A stretch of DNA of 64,000 nt, from the NCBI GenBank assembly GCA_027919835.1, contig JANVFP010000015.1:868001-932000 (forward strand), given 5' to 3'. Positions 40,701 to 50,285 of this stretch are shown here, in pieces (the first letter of the stretch is position 1; each line of letters begins with the position of its first letter). Source of the stretch: Lentinula raphanica (Eukaryota > Basidiomycota > Agaricomycetes > Agaricales > Omphalotaceae). A program made the translations under genes and the position numbers. The notes below the pieces were generated by a model that ran no database searches, was not told the DNA's origin, and was given only the letters and a program-made list of their open reading frames with translations.

Positions 40701-41366
40701 AGGACTTCTAGCCATTACGCGGTGGGTAATACCAGTGCTACTTGAGTTGAATTGATCGAGATTGCGCTGTACCGTGTCGTATTCGGGGCGCGTTAATAGG
40801 ACGTTGTTGACTGTATTGAAGTACCGAGTGTATTTTTGTTCAATCGAAGAGAAGCTATTAACAATATTCGAGTGTACTTGTCGAATATCGTTAATGACCG
40901 TCTCTTGGAATGTGGACATAAACGATATGGGGTCCTCGCGAATACCTTCCAGCACTTCTTCACTCACGACTTCATTGTTGACTCGTGAACCGTGTATGGA
41001 GCGAGTCGGTGAGGTAGGAACTGGGGAGTGAGACGGAGATAGCGGGGTATGAATAGGTGACATGTTAGTTGGCATGTATATGTTAGGCGGGCTAGAGTAG
41101 TTGGAATGAGGTCTTAATGGAAGGATTTCCTCAACTACATTGACTTCCACAGGTTCGTTAAATAGTATTTGAACGCTGTCTCGGCGACTCGCTGGTCTTG
41201 AGAGCGTGTCGTGAGGTTGCCGCCACGAGCTGACCGTGTCCGCTACTGAGGCCGGTTGTGGGTTGCCACGTCCGCCGAATGTTGTTCTCACTGTTCGCGT
41301 GGGAGTGATACTTCCGCTGTGTGGTTGTTGCATTGAAGTCCTTTCGCTTGATTCGGGGAAGGGCAT
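37767..41366 (-). CDS. gypsy-1 Gag-protease ORF (1199 aa)
   Basis: ATG at 41366 and stop UGA at 37767. The first 550 residues are Ser/Pro/Thr-rich. A capsid region follows, with 'GIYLSGKALEWYND' and 'VRDFYSTLVRWAARM'. The zinc knuckle reads 'CYACGKVGHYAND', lacking its last Cys. The aspartic protease motif is 'FVLLDSGCTIEALS', followed later by 'YDAIIGTRFM'. Gag is long for a fungal gypsy. The stop is followed in frame by pol, so a Gag-Pol fusion would need UGA readthrough. Confidence 0.9.
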   Translation of the reverse strand: MPFPESSERTSMQQPHSGSITPTRTVRTTFGGRGNPQPASVADTVSSWRQPHDTLSRPASRRDSVQILFNEPVEVNVVEEILPLRPHSNYSSPPNIYMPTNMSPIHTPLSPSHSPVPTSPTRSIHGSRVNNEVVSEEVLEGIREDPISFMSTFQETVINDIRQVHSNIVNSFSSIEQKYTRYFNTVNNVLLTRPEYDTVQRNLDQFNSSSTGITHRVMARSPSPLPTPNRSLHSPHAHSNASSIRLQNPVLPVDNRPPALPPRHTRPQYINSTPRYSELTTIPTAIQIPIAAEFHSKADQTQTTTATFNLQRNDNVSPILNTHDPKVKMEEMMSNLEDPHSTDTRMKVTDQLSSKAMDDENRKPIHSWTDRVAIQRQRNSDLRTKGSSQFPDQMVGFNDDGLPIDKSTTDRSTWEHRSAVNKPSDVGQTNLCGEAYDLKNEQTNSTTILSKGDDERTGNKTGTGGPSKDPGDDSSDNSSDDEKPEGDKPKRHRTPWEEDSADDIPESGSEDSSSDESWVDNLFVAQDNPADPKESKNKRKRAKKKLLTKMRNQSADDERRQLWAHAVHRVYKKQIKHYVGKPLPELDGTKNIRIPTPDTYNGSSDVEIFDAWLLAVLRWMVISRYCGPDFDKFRVQLVGIYLSGKALEWYNDEVAGIHRTKKKWTFVETILGLFDRCVQATTIHQATQRFEEVEYDPSKGVRDFYSTLVRWAARMTQPPNTYAFKKCFLDGLPFEIVKRLIDLGAVPEYAKINTIVKAVERIEDNHVLKDYYVSSNRKKGKESSYLEKRSKFERKLSNSGPDYKPKPVMVDGKPYKYVRFHKHDKPAGRIQNLPTNPNRHKKHEQDRGKSKGITEGDRHKTSGKPSQLCYACGKVGHYANDPSYERYGQSRMYSIQEEDQPSASTSVDIQKVADLPEDVPEAVPVSDSESESDGEWLLAPYEDDYVGHMYEDDDEDMNEFMATIDDNIKDHHECELGPVITIEENFDREQFHSVDTKTLGNSVVQYDLLAARDSKHPDNLNYSNGITMKQSSRPMSRPDRGPIKERRPLTASMDIGGIKAFVLLDSGCTIEALSPSFARVANIKVHQLNDQHTLQLGTVGSKAKFNYGTTAKLSFENINDNVYFDIVNIDRYDAIIGTRFMRKHGIQLDFDNDRIIIKGNTTPALSLGEDTATFSRRMAMRRDERNGSVRRKESLRSAE

Positions 41367-41485
41367 GTTTGAAGTCGAGAGTTGTTTGTGAATTTAGCTT
41401 TTTGAAATTTGCGTTTTGAGTGTAAATTTTGCACGATTATTGAAACTTTAGAACTTCTAGTATGCTTTCTAGATGTTCAAAAAAG

Positions 41486-41932
41486 TATAAGGTGGATGCC
41501 TCGTATTGAGGCGAGCTTTCTTAGTATCAGACGATGAACACGACAAGATATATTCATCAGGAAAAATATTTTCATCTCTAGAGTCCCCAGAGATACCCCC
41601 CAATTCCTAGGCTGCTGAGAGATTTTTGTGAACTTTGAAAGATCAAAAAACATCCTAGAGATCCTGAAAGATCCTGAGAGCATCTGAGAGCACCAGAAAG
41701 CACCAGAAAGCACCCAGAGAATTTTTAGAAGCCTCAAAGAACTCAGATACTCTAGGCTCTCTGAGACTACCTAGGAATTGGGGGGTATCTCTGGAGACTC
41801 TAGAGATGAGAATATTTTTCCTGATGTTAGACGTGTTGATAGTCGGGATAAAAGAAGAACTAAGAGTAACAATATGTGCAAATAGTCTCGTATATGAGTG
41901 ATTACTAATCAGAATATGTCATAGGCGTTACA
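41486..41932 (-). repeat. gypsy-1 5' LTR carrying MITE D
   Basis: It is identical to the 3' LTR apart from the 272-bp MITE and its TT duplication (41555-41828). If it is the promoter-bearing LTR, the MITE lies within it and might affect transcription. The effect is unknown. Confidence 0.95.
41555..41826. mobile_element. CATCAGG-type MITE, copy D (272 bp)
   Basis: Perfect ends CATCAGGAAAAATATT / AATATTTTTCCTGATG. The inner inverted block is AGAGATACCCCCCAATTCCT. Flanks show TT on both sides, against a single TT in the empty sister LTR (GATATATTAGACG). It is almost identical to copy A. Its insertion post-dates integration of gypsy-1. Confidence 0.95.
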
Positions 41933-41937
41933 GACCC

Positions 41938-42363
41938 TGTCCTTCTGTTTCTCCCTCTGCATCTTCATCTACCTCTGTATCTTCCAAGTTCCTGTGCATG
42001 TACGTGTGCGTCTGGATCCGGCGACAAAGCTGACGAGGAAGATGAAGATGAAGACGAAGACGAAGGCGTCATCGCAGAGTTCATATTCCCAGTCATGCTC
42101 ATCGTATCCGACATGGACTGATGTTTCCGATGTCCCGCAGCTGCAGGCGGCGGTCTCCATATCGTCTCTTGGGTATCTGGATCTACGCTCGTCTTGGTGC
42201 TTTTCCCTTTCGTCTGATTCACTTGATTGTAAATTCGTCGGATTTGGTTTTGTGGTCTTCGTGGTCTTCATGGTATACGTCGAACTCGTCTGATTCGCCT
42301 GATTCGCCTGATTCAACCCACAGGTCCGAGCTGGGCGATGAGTTCGAGTGGGTAGGTATTCAT
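41938..42363 (-). pseudogene. TRAPPC11-like gene, N-terminal portion, disrupted
   Basis: From ATG at 42363 the minus strand reads 'MNTYPLELIAQLGPV', matching the conserved TRAPPC11 start ('MNAYPPELL.QLAPV' in relatives, from memory). The frame is lost straight after, where 'FVAGL' would be expected, so a small deletion is likely. Downstream, Ser-rich and acidic sequence in more than one frame leads to 'EDTEVDEDAEGETEGQGQTE', which joins the 28696 fragment across the gypsy-1 insertion and the GACCC duplication. It was probably already a pseudogene, or has decayed quickly since. Confidence 0.65.
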
Positions 42364-43372
42364 CTTTCCTCAGTCCCTCTTCTCTTTCTCTTCTTTTCCC
42401 TTTTGTTTCCTCTCTTCTCTTTCGTCTGTTTCTGTTTCCTTTTCTCTGTCTCTCTATCCTCTGTCTCTCTTGTTGTCAAGTTACGAATACCGAGTTCCTA
42501 CTAGCTTCTCGAACTGCGTCAATGAATGATCGAATGGGAGATACCAGAGAAATCACCTTCTTAGTTCTGTAACCTTTGGTTTCAAAGTTTCAAATGTTAG
42601 TGACGCGTTTCTATGTGGTGAATCGAGAGAATTCGAGTAAGGTGACTTCAGCGCTTCAGGCGCGTAGTGTCTTTGATTTGGCTGGGTTGGCTTGATGCTG
42701 GTCCAGGTGTGCTTGGCACAGCCAACGTCGAGTGTTGAGTGTTGGAACGTTGATACGTTGATACGGCTAAGCGTTTCGGTCAGAGGAAGGAAGGAAAGTT
42801 GGAATTCAGCTCGAGGTAACAGGTCGTTGAAGGGAATCAAGCTGCAAGCGCTTATACTAGCGCTTATAACTCAATAGAGTACATAAATAGGCCGGTCAAA
42901 GCGATTTTGATTTCTCATCATGTGCCAATGCCATGAGTTGGTCTTTCACTTTCCCTTCCTTTCCCCCTCTCTCTCCAACACAAACGAACAGATGCATAGG
43001 TCTGGCATATACAGTGCAACGCCTAACGTCCTCAACTCAAAGTTCCTCCATAAACTCCTCCTCTTTTCCTCCCGAGTCCCGAGTCCCGCTCTCCCCTCCT
43101 TCCGGGGTTCATCAACATCGCGGTCGCGCGAGATGCTGCTACGGTATTGAGTGGTGGCCCAGCATGGTCTACTATTGTTGGTGGATGTGAGTTTGAGTTT
43201 GAGTTTGTGGCGTTGTCGGGGTCTACAGGAGTCTATGGTGTCTTCCTCTTTCTAATTCCCATTTTTCTTATTTTTGTTTGCATTCCTTCTGAAATAGGAC
43301 TGCCTGACGAAAAACAACTCTGAGACCCTCATCATCTATATGCTCTATTGGATAAACATGAACCTCCTCAAC
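42364..43372. other. Region upstream of the TRAPPC11 relic, no gene recognised
   Basis: A pyrimidine-rich stretch (about 42365-42475, runs of CTTTTC and CTCTC) precedes several open frames of 60-95 codons on both strands (for example 42553-42840 minus, 42933-43190 plus). None resembles a known protein. This may hold a promoter and remnants of a neighbouring gene. Confidence 0.35.
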
Positions 43373-43380
43373 ATGCTTAT

Positions 43381-44038
43381 TAGGGTGCCGTGAATAATGC
43401 ATTATTTATTAACATGTGTTAATTAACACTGTTAATAACATGTTAATAACAGAGGGCTCAAAAACCCTATGTGAATAATTGTTAATAATGGATTCACTGT
43501 AAGAGCCAAATGCAGCATCTGGAGTGGGGAATTACACCACTGGAATGTGCCCCATAGCCTGGATTCAACACCATTCACTTCAAAAAACTTCCCCTGTGTT
43601 TTAACCACTAGTTTTTCACTTACTACTCTCAATCTCAACTACACCTCAGTAAATAAAATCTAAAATAACCTGCCAGTTTGCATGATACCAATATGCATCC
43701 TTTTACCACTTCCTGGAGGAAAAAGCATTTGTGTACACTGTGGATTTCCAAATCTCAAGTTAGCTCAATTTTGATGTCTAGTATTACTTCTACAGATTGT
43801 AGCGTAGTACTAAGTAGCAACAACACAAGACAATGAGGGTATCAATTGGGATGAAATTTGTATCATTCACAGCTACATTTGTTGTTAACATGTTAACAAA
43901 GTACTTTTTCACTTGTTAATTAGCTTTTTCACACTTATGTTAATAATATGTTATTAACTACATTAATAAAGGCCCTCCCAGGGGCCAATGTGAATTAACA
44001 TGTTAATAACATGGCCAGCAATTATTCACGGCACCCTA
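43381..44038. mobile_element. hAT-type MITE T (658 bp)
   Basis: Ends are TAGGGTGCCGTGAATAAT / ATTATTCACGGCACCCTA. Flanking 8-mers are ATGCTTAT and ATACTTAT, a one-mismatch 8-bp duplication. Subterminal repeats GTTAATAACATGTTAATAAC occur near both ends. There is no transposase ORF. Confidence 0.85.
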
Positions 44039-44046
44039 ATACTTAT

Positions 44047-44328
44047 AGACTGTGATTTTGACAGTGACACCAACGGGGGAACATCCCAATCGAGTAAAGC
44101 TAGGTTCGATTCAATGTTTCCTGACAACCGGTGTTAGCCGATGACTGCCAATGGTGTAAACAAAGATAAGTGCAAAAGCAGCTGGTTTTTATATCAAAAG
44201 AGATTTTCAGTGAGCTGCTGTGTCGGAATGGTAATCTTCAACATCAGTGCATCACAGGTATTTGTTCAACTCAAACTGTGCATTGTACCTATGCTTACAG
44301 GTAGTAAGAGGATTGTGATCAAGTTCTA
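44047..44328. other. Spacer between two MITEs
   Basis: I see no feature beyond a 62-codon open frame (44141-44329) with no recognisable content. Confidence 0.3.
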
Positions 44329-44336
44329 GTTAGCGG

Positions 44337-45102
44337 TAGAGGTGCTCACAAGTGCACACTCGAGTGTACTTGCCACTCGTGACACGAATATTCGTCACTC
44401 AAAATCAGCAACTGTGACTCGAGTCTGTACTCGAGTGTCTCTAAGTAACAGACACTCGAGTGCGAGTGCCACGAATATTCACAGTAAATTATTCAAATCG
44501 TAACTCGGATGTCTACTCGAGTATATAAAGGAAAGACTCGAGTATTGAAAAATACACTCGAGTGTTTTAATACTCGTTACCCTAATTTTCATAGCTTTTA
44601 ATAAATATACAGTACCGAAACATATATTAACATGCTTCAAAGCAAGAACAATGTACAGATTTATTGTTATACAAAGTTGCCATGAGGAGGAATTGAACTC
44701 TGAAGGAAGTTAAAGGAAGGCTGACCTTAGTCCAGAGTCAGCGCCTTTAACCACTTCACCATTCACATTTTCTAACATATGACATATGTTAGACTATATT
44801 ACTTCTTTTCTCCTAATAAATATAATAGGCAGTGGCTGTGACTCTAACACAAAAAATTATAATAGGCACATAGCCACTGAGAAAAGTCATGTGCAGAGTT
44901 AATAGTAGAAATACTCACGAGTACAGGAGAATACTCACGAATAAAATGCACGAGTACTTGTCAATACATTTTGATGATCGTGACTTGAGTATACACTCGT
45001 ACCACGAGTACACTCGTATAAATAAAACACTCGACTCGCGAGTCACGAGTACGAATAAACTCACGAGTACTTGTCAACACTTGCCACTCGTGAACATCTC
45101 TA
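44337..45102. mobile_element. hAT-type MITE S2 (766 bp), 8-bp duplication GTTAGCGG
   Basis: Ends are TAGAGGTGCTCACAAGTG / CACTCGTGAACATCTCTA, close to the hAT terminus pattern. The perfect 8-bp repeat GTTAGCGG flanks it (44329-44336, 45103-45110). Subterminal ACTCGAGTG palindromes recur many times. The interior is homologous to S1 ('GAACAATGTACAGATTTATT' against 'GAACAATATACAGATTTACT') and includes the same tRNA-like segment. It has no transposase. Confidence 0.9.
44676..44762 (-). ncRNA. tRNA-like segment with A-box and B-box inside MITE S2
   Basis: On the minus strand 'GGTGAAGTGGTTAAAGGC' (44743-44760) matches an A-box and 'GAGTTCAATTCC' (44689-44700) a B-box, followed by 'TCCTCATGGCAA'. 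The T-arm pairs (GAG/CTC). The anticodon region 'GCTGACTCTGGACTAAGGTC' can form a stem but with an oversized loop, and the 5' acceptor strand is missing. This is a tRNA-derived sequence with an intact-looking Pol III promoter, not a normal tRNA gene. Confidence 0.5.
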
Positions 45103-45110
45103 GTTAGCGG

Positions 45111-45400
45111 TAGTTCAGATCATCAACTTGGTATGTTCTCATGCTATCAACCACTGCCATCTTCGACAGTGTTTTTCCAGCTCTCATAGCTGACAATCAC
45201 TGGCAGATCAAAGTGGATTGATAGCAAGTTTGGATTGAGATAAGAGTAGTCATAGGAACATGAGATCAAACCGGAAAAATCACGTCGGTATGATTCTAAA
45301 TGAAGCCCTGGCCACGTAAGCCATTGAGATACTCCAGAATAGAACAGGAATAGAACGGAGAGGCTCAGAAAGAGCATGAGATTGCCGAGTCTTCCCTGCA
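45111..45400. other. Intergenic
   Basis: I see no gene. An open frame on the minus strand (45147-45416) is hydrophobic but has no recognisable family. Confidence 0.3.
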
Positions 45401-45474
45401 GAACACAGCAGAGCACAGCAGAGTGCAGCAGATCGCAGCAGATCGCAGCAGAGCACAGCAGAGGGCAGCAGAGC
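45401..45474. repeat. CAGCAGAGCA minisatellite
   Basis: Seven or eight imperfect 10-bp units (CAGCAGAGCA, CAGCAGATCG) occur in tandem. One unit supplies the apparent target site of MITE U. Confidence 0.85.
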
Positions 45475-45960
45475 AGGACCCCCGGCAGCCCACCAAAACC
45501 TCTGTTCGCATTTGGGTAAAAATGGGGGGTAATTTGAGAACAAGTCAGTGCCTTGTTCGGGTAAAAATGGCCAGAAATTTTTGAAATCTCTGCGCCTAAA
45601 TTCGGGTAAAAACGAGCATTTTGAGTACTTTGACAACATGTTTGGGTAAAAATGGTTGGTAGGAGGACAACACAAGACAGATTTATTTCACGTACTCATA
45701 CTGCACTCCAGATGGGCACTACAATTTCCGAACAACATCAAATCTTCTGAAAGAGAGCTTGTTAGCGACATAGGCAAATTCTGTAGATGTTCAAGCGCCT
45801 TTAAGCGCTCATATTACCTCTGGAGCCTGAAATTGGGTAAAAATGTGGTCTTCGGGAAGCCCTGGGTCAAATTTGGGTAAAACTGGCAATTTTTGACTGA
45901 TTTTTGGTTCGGGTAAAAGTGAGCATTTGAGGGCGCAAACATTTGGGTGCCGGGGGTCCT
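45475..45960. mobile_element. MITE U with AGGACCCCCGGCA termini (486 bp)
   Basis: Ends are AGGACCCCCGGCAGCCC / GGGTGCCGGGGGTCCT. The 8-bp repeat AGCAGAGC flanks it, consistent with hAT, though the flank is itself a minisatellite. 'GGGTAAAAA' or a one-base variant recurs about seven times inside in one orientation ('TTTGGGTAAAAATGG'). Confidence 0.7.
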
Positions 45961-45968
45961 AGCAGAGC

Positions 45969-48900
45969 GCTTGAATTCATATTGATCAAATTTTGGGGCG
46001 GTATCAGTGTCGGTGGAAGATGCTGATACCAATACCAATTGTGTAATCACACAGCCATGTTATTTCTATAAGCGCTCAGCGCTCAACAGCAAGGACTGAT
46101 GCTGTAGTGTGCTCTAAGCTGGAACAGTGGAATATCATCTTTTTGTTGCTGCTTAATTTGCAACTACTGTCAGTTGTACAATTGAAGAGTATAAATGAGA
46201 GGATTACTGATGTAGGGCTCAAGCAAAAGTGGTGAACTTGGCGCTACTTGGTGGCACTCACAACATTCTTCTAATAATGATCCACTTTTGGTCATGGGAT
46301 GGTGCAAAAATTAAGGAAGTTTGATAGACAAAGTGTGTAAATTGCAGGATAAATGAATGTCGTGCTCTTGCCCTTGAGACCTCTCGAGGTGTGTCCATTG
46401 ATATGGGTAGGTAGGTAAGCGCCTAACGGCGCTAAATTTGAGTCATGCACTGTGCTCGGTATCCTCGAATTACCTTTTATGTATCATTTTGAAAAAAAAT
46501 TCGATCTATATCACTCATCTTGCTCAAAGGCACATGCAAAGGGGTGTCAAAAATCAGAACTTAGTTTTTCTACATGCTGAATGTGCTGAGAGACCCAAGA
46601 CCCAAAAAGCAAGCCTCTAAGCCTTACTTACAATGGCACTATCTGCAGAAACTCAAAATGTGTCAATTACTTATGTTGTAGAAATGCTTGGGACTATCTC
46701 TTGCAGCATGATATTCACCATACTCGTAGAGGATGCCAGCTGCAAGAAAAGAGGAACCAAGTGCAATGGTAATGAAAACAATGCTTTCTTTCTCTTTTCT
46801 CTTTTTCCTTTTTTTAATTTTTTTTGCCCACCGACATCGCTATTGGGCCCAAATTTTGGTTTGAGACTATAAAATTATTGCATCAGGTATAGAAAATAGG
46901 TGCACCCATATGATTTTTTTCCGATTTTACAACCTCTCTGATTCTAGAATATTGGTTTTCTGACCATTTTACTGGGTATTGAAGCCCAAAAAAGGGAAAA
47001 AAGAAAGAAAAAGAGAGAGAATTTGTTTAAAAAATTGTACACTTTGAATTGAGCTCAAAGATATTCAATATACATATGTACTATCATACTGTACTCAGTA
47101 TTCATTGAATCCTTCAGCCAGAAGACTTAGCAAGAGGCTTCACCAATTGGCCATTTAACTTTTAAGCACTCAAGTGCTTATTAAGCCTTGAGGTCAGTAG
47201 AGAATTGTAGAACCAATGCCAGACCAACGCGGCCTCAAGTTCATCATCTATATTTTTGAACCTACAGAAAGCTATCAGAGTAGCGGTCTTTGCATGGGGC
47301 ACTGCTAGTTGCTAGAGAAAGAAAATCAAGATCAAAGTATTGAGCAAGCGCGGCTTAGCACCGAGGACCGAGGTTGGGATGTTATCTGCATGTTATCTGC
47401 ATCTCAGTCTGTTTTTCATTGTCCAGAAAGCTATATTACATTGATATAGAATGGAAATATACAATACTGAAAGTCTACAGCTCATTCTATAGTTCTATTG
47501 CTGGGTAGAAATCCATAACTTGAGTATATGGTATCTGCACAGCAGATAACATGCAGGTAACATCCGTGGGAACCCAGTTAAATGGTCAGACAACCAGAAT
47601 ATTTGAGTGCTTGAGTACTCGTTGTGCTTTGCTCTGCACTTCAAATTGCCAACTCAGCAAATGCTCAGCCAACTTCAGCCTGTAAAGATGATTTAGGCCC
47701 AAAAGATATAGAAAAATGTTAGAAAAATACTGAAAAAATCAGGAAAGGTTTAGAAAATATTAAAATTTTTATGGAGATCAGGAAGACATGTTATGTAGAT
47801 ATTTTCCATAAGAACAACCCCAATAGTGTAGCAATGTATTCAATGCAAAAGCTGATTTTCATGTTTTGAATCTGAATAGAATGGGAAGTTTAATAATGCA
47901 ACTATACAAGACACATTATATGCAAAATAGTTGTCAAAAACTGGCTGTACCAGTTTTCAATTAATGAAGCCAGATGTGTCACATTAGATTGATTGAATTG
48001 AACCTTGCAAGGAGACAGTGTAGAAATACTATTGATCTGAATATCTGCAATCTGTTCAACCTGAAGTACAATTCATGTGGTAGAGAAGGGCATATTAGCC
48101 ACGTGTTTCAAAAATATTTCAAGTCAAGGAGCCACTTGAGCTCAAATTTGACTCAAAATTCCATTCAAAGACTCAACACGTACATTGTCCTGCTCCAAAT
48201 TTGAGCTCAAAAATGTAATGGTATGAGTTTGAGTCCAAAAGTTTTTGAAACACATTGCTGATAAGCTCCAATCATAAACAATAATTTTTTACTGAGCAAG
48301 CAATGCTTTGTGTAGGAAATTTTATACAGTAACAAACTCAGCAGCAGATTGTGGTTTCTCATACAAATTTTGATTGATGGATCTGACCTGATCTGACCTT
48401 TTGTCAAATTTTGAAATAAGTGTAGATGTCATATATTGTATTTCTTCATTTCTAAAACTACCTACTGAAAAATGCTGACAATGTCACAAGTGACAATTAT
48501 ATGAGCTGAGTTTATTTAATGCTGTACAACACCGTCCAGTGCCAAAAAAAGCTGGAGGTTCTTGGGTATACCAACAATTTCAGACATCCATACCATACTT
48601 CAAGAAATATTTTAGGAGCAAGAGTTAGTGGACATTGGAGATAATGCACCAGCTGATATCAATCCCAATGACTATGCTAATCCTATTCAATATGGACATG
48701 CCAACTGTAGACTCTTTAGCTTTCTTGAGCCACAGAATCTTCAGCAAAGATGCAGTGATTTGACACTTGCAAGTCAAGATATATACTACCATGACATAGT
48801 TTAAAAAGGAGAAGGGAGGAAATTCTTTACTTCGCTTCCACACTCTGTCCCACTATTGTGAGGATGGGCGTTAGGGCAAAACCAAGCAGTGATGGTAAAG

Positions 48901-49444
48901 CCGGCTGACTGTCTGCAAGGTCACTGAAGGTCAGTGTCTTATGACTTGCCTGTAAATAAATGACCAGGCATTAGACCCTTTGTATCTATTTGGTAGACAC
49001 CCAGTAGACGCCCGGCTACTCGCATAACCAAAAGGCTGATATGATTTTCTGCTGATGGACACCCAATTGGGAAGGTAGCCCCATGACCCCAAGCGACCTT
49101 CCTTATTGGTCTTGATCTGCAACTCTTTTGAGAAATCAAACTGTACATAAATGTGGACTCCATCCATAGACATCAACTTCATTCATAGATACAAAGTATA
49201 ACTCCTACGAGCATTATCGATGGACTTCAGTAACCTATTTTCAAAGTGCCAGTAGCAGCCGGCTTGATAGTACCCAGTATTCCTGCCGCCCTAGATGGCA
49301 CTCTTGGGACTGGTCAGATTTAGGGACAGCTGTCCATCACTGACTAGACGGCAAAACTGTCCATGGCATTGGACCCTGACCGAGTATCCATTCAACACTG
49401 AAACCAAGTTCCCTTCGCGGGCGTAACTGCTCCGTGGCCTCATG
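45969..49444. other. 3.5 kb AT-rich region without a recognisable gene
   Basis: Only short open frames are present. Points noted: a small hairpin at about 48102-48253 (GTGTTTCAAAAA ... TTTTTGAAACAC), a frame at 47974-48204 containing 'NSCGREGHISHV' that recalls a degraded zinc knuckle, and pyrimidine/purine tracts near 46790-46830 and 46990-47030. It probably consists of decayed mobile DNA. Confidence 0.35.
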
Positions 49445-49452
49445 ACTCTTGC

Positions 49453-50277
49453 CAGGGGGATGGCAACGGAGAATTCCGTGAAATCGACTAGTGCAACACC
49501 CCCCGTGAGAACTACGAAATGCCGTTGATGGTTGTTGCGGCCGAGCGGCGTTAACTCTGATTTCTACCACCAACGATGTACCGATTCACCATCGATAGTG
49601 GTGTTGCGAGCGCGCGACGGACACAAACTACACCAAAAATGTCATCCTTATCTGTCAATATATCTCTTATTAACCTCTTTATCTCTGAGTCCATAAAACT
49701 GCCTCCCCAAAGTCTTGTCACTTTTTAACATTAGCCTCACATCTTCCATTCTTTGGTCTACAAAATGGGACAAAAAATCGCGCCGACTCTTTGTGAATCA
49801 GCTGAAATTCATATCAACAATGGTCCTATCCTACGATTTTCTTGCACCAGCACAAATGATATCTGATGCCTTCATCTCACAAGCAGAGGAAGTACATATG
49901 GGAATTGATGCTCAAGACACTGAAGATTTTTGGAACAGGCATATGGTACCAGATAGTGATGGTTTCGAGGCAGTGAGAGAGGTTTTGAAAAGAGATAGAG
50001 CAGCTACTATTACTGTACATACATATACAAAGAGGGCACGGGCAGGTACATACAGTAAAGGAGGCAAATTAGATTAATGTATCTAGTATAAAATCCATAT
50101 TCTCATTAGTTTCTTCAATGTGTAAAGACTTTCTGAGACCATAACTCGAGTTGCTGCCTCGGACATGCCATACACCGGCTGTACAGATGCCGCATCGCTT
50201 ATCACGGCAACCTTGAGTTCTCACGGGGGGGTGTTGCACTAGTCGATTTCACGGAATTCTCCGTTGCCATCCCCCTG
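49453..50277. mobile_element. hAT-type non-autonomous element W (825 bp), 8-bp duplication ACTCTTGC
   Basis: Perfect or near-perfect terminal inverted repeats of about 65 bp start CAGGGGGATGGCAACGGAGA and continue to ACACCCCCCCGTGAGAAC. The exact 8-bp direct repeat ACTCTTGC flanks the element (49445-49452, 50278-50285). The size and ends fit hAT. It carries one small open frame (see 49820-50077). Confidence 0.9.
49820..50077 (+). other. Small open frame inside hAT element W
   Basis: An 85-codon stretch from ATG 49820 to TAA 50077 reads 'MVLSYDFLAPAQMISDAF', then 'EDFWNRHMVPDSDGFEAV' and a basic end. The open frame extends upstream to ATG 49715. The codon pattern looks protein-like, but I recognise no domain. 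It could be a captured host gene fragment or a transposase remnant. There is no sign that it is expressed. Confidence 0.3.
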
Positions 50278-50285
50278 ACTCTTGC

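Larger units (their letters stand above)
28697..41932 (-). mobile_element. Young complete Ty3/gypsy retrotransposon (gypsy-1, 13.2 kb with nested insertions)
   Basis: LTRs at 28697-28869 and 41486-41932 are identical base for base once MITE D is removed from the second. The 5-bp duplication GACCC flanks the element (28692-28696, 41933-41937). On the minus strand the order is LTR, gag (41366-37767), UGA, pol (to 34002), an extra ORF (33872 onward), a polypurine tract (GGCCGGGGAGGG) and LTR. Hairpin element R lies in the extra ORF. LTR ends read TGTAAC...CTTATA, so the 3' end is not the usual CA. Confidence 0.95.

Noticed and set aside
34503..41031. Many plus-strand frames of 60-155 codons inside gypsy-1
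   Set aside because: They lie antisense to intact gag and pol frames that carry clear domains. No plus-strand frame shows a domain.
44676..44762. Intact tRNA gene
   Set aside because: Box sequences and T-arm are present, but the 5' acceptor strand does not pair with the 3' strand and the anticodon arm is irregular. Kept as a tRNA-like segment only.
47974..48204. Zinc-knuckle-like 'NSCGREGHISHV' as a gag remnant
   Set aside because: The Cys/His pattern is incomplete and nothing around it resembles a retroelement. Noted only as a possible relic.
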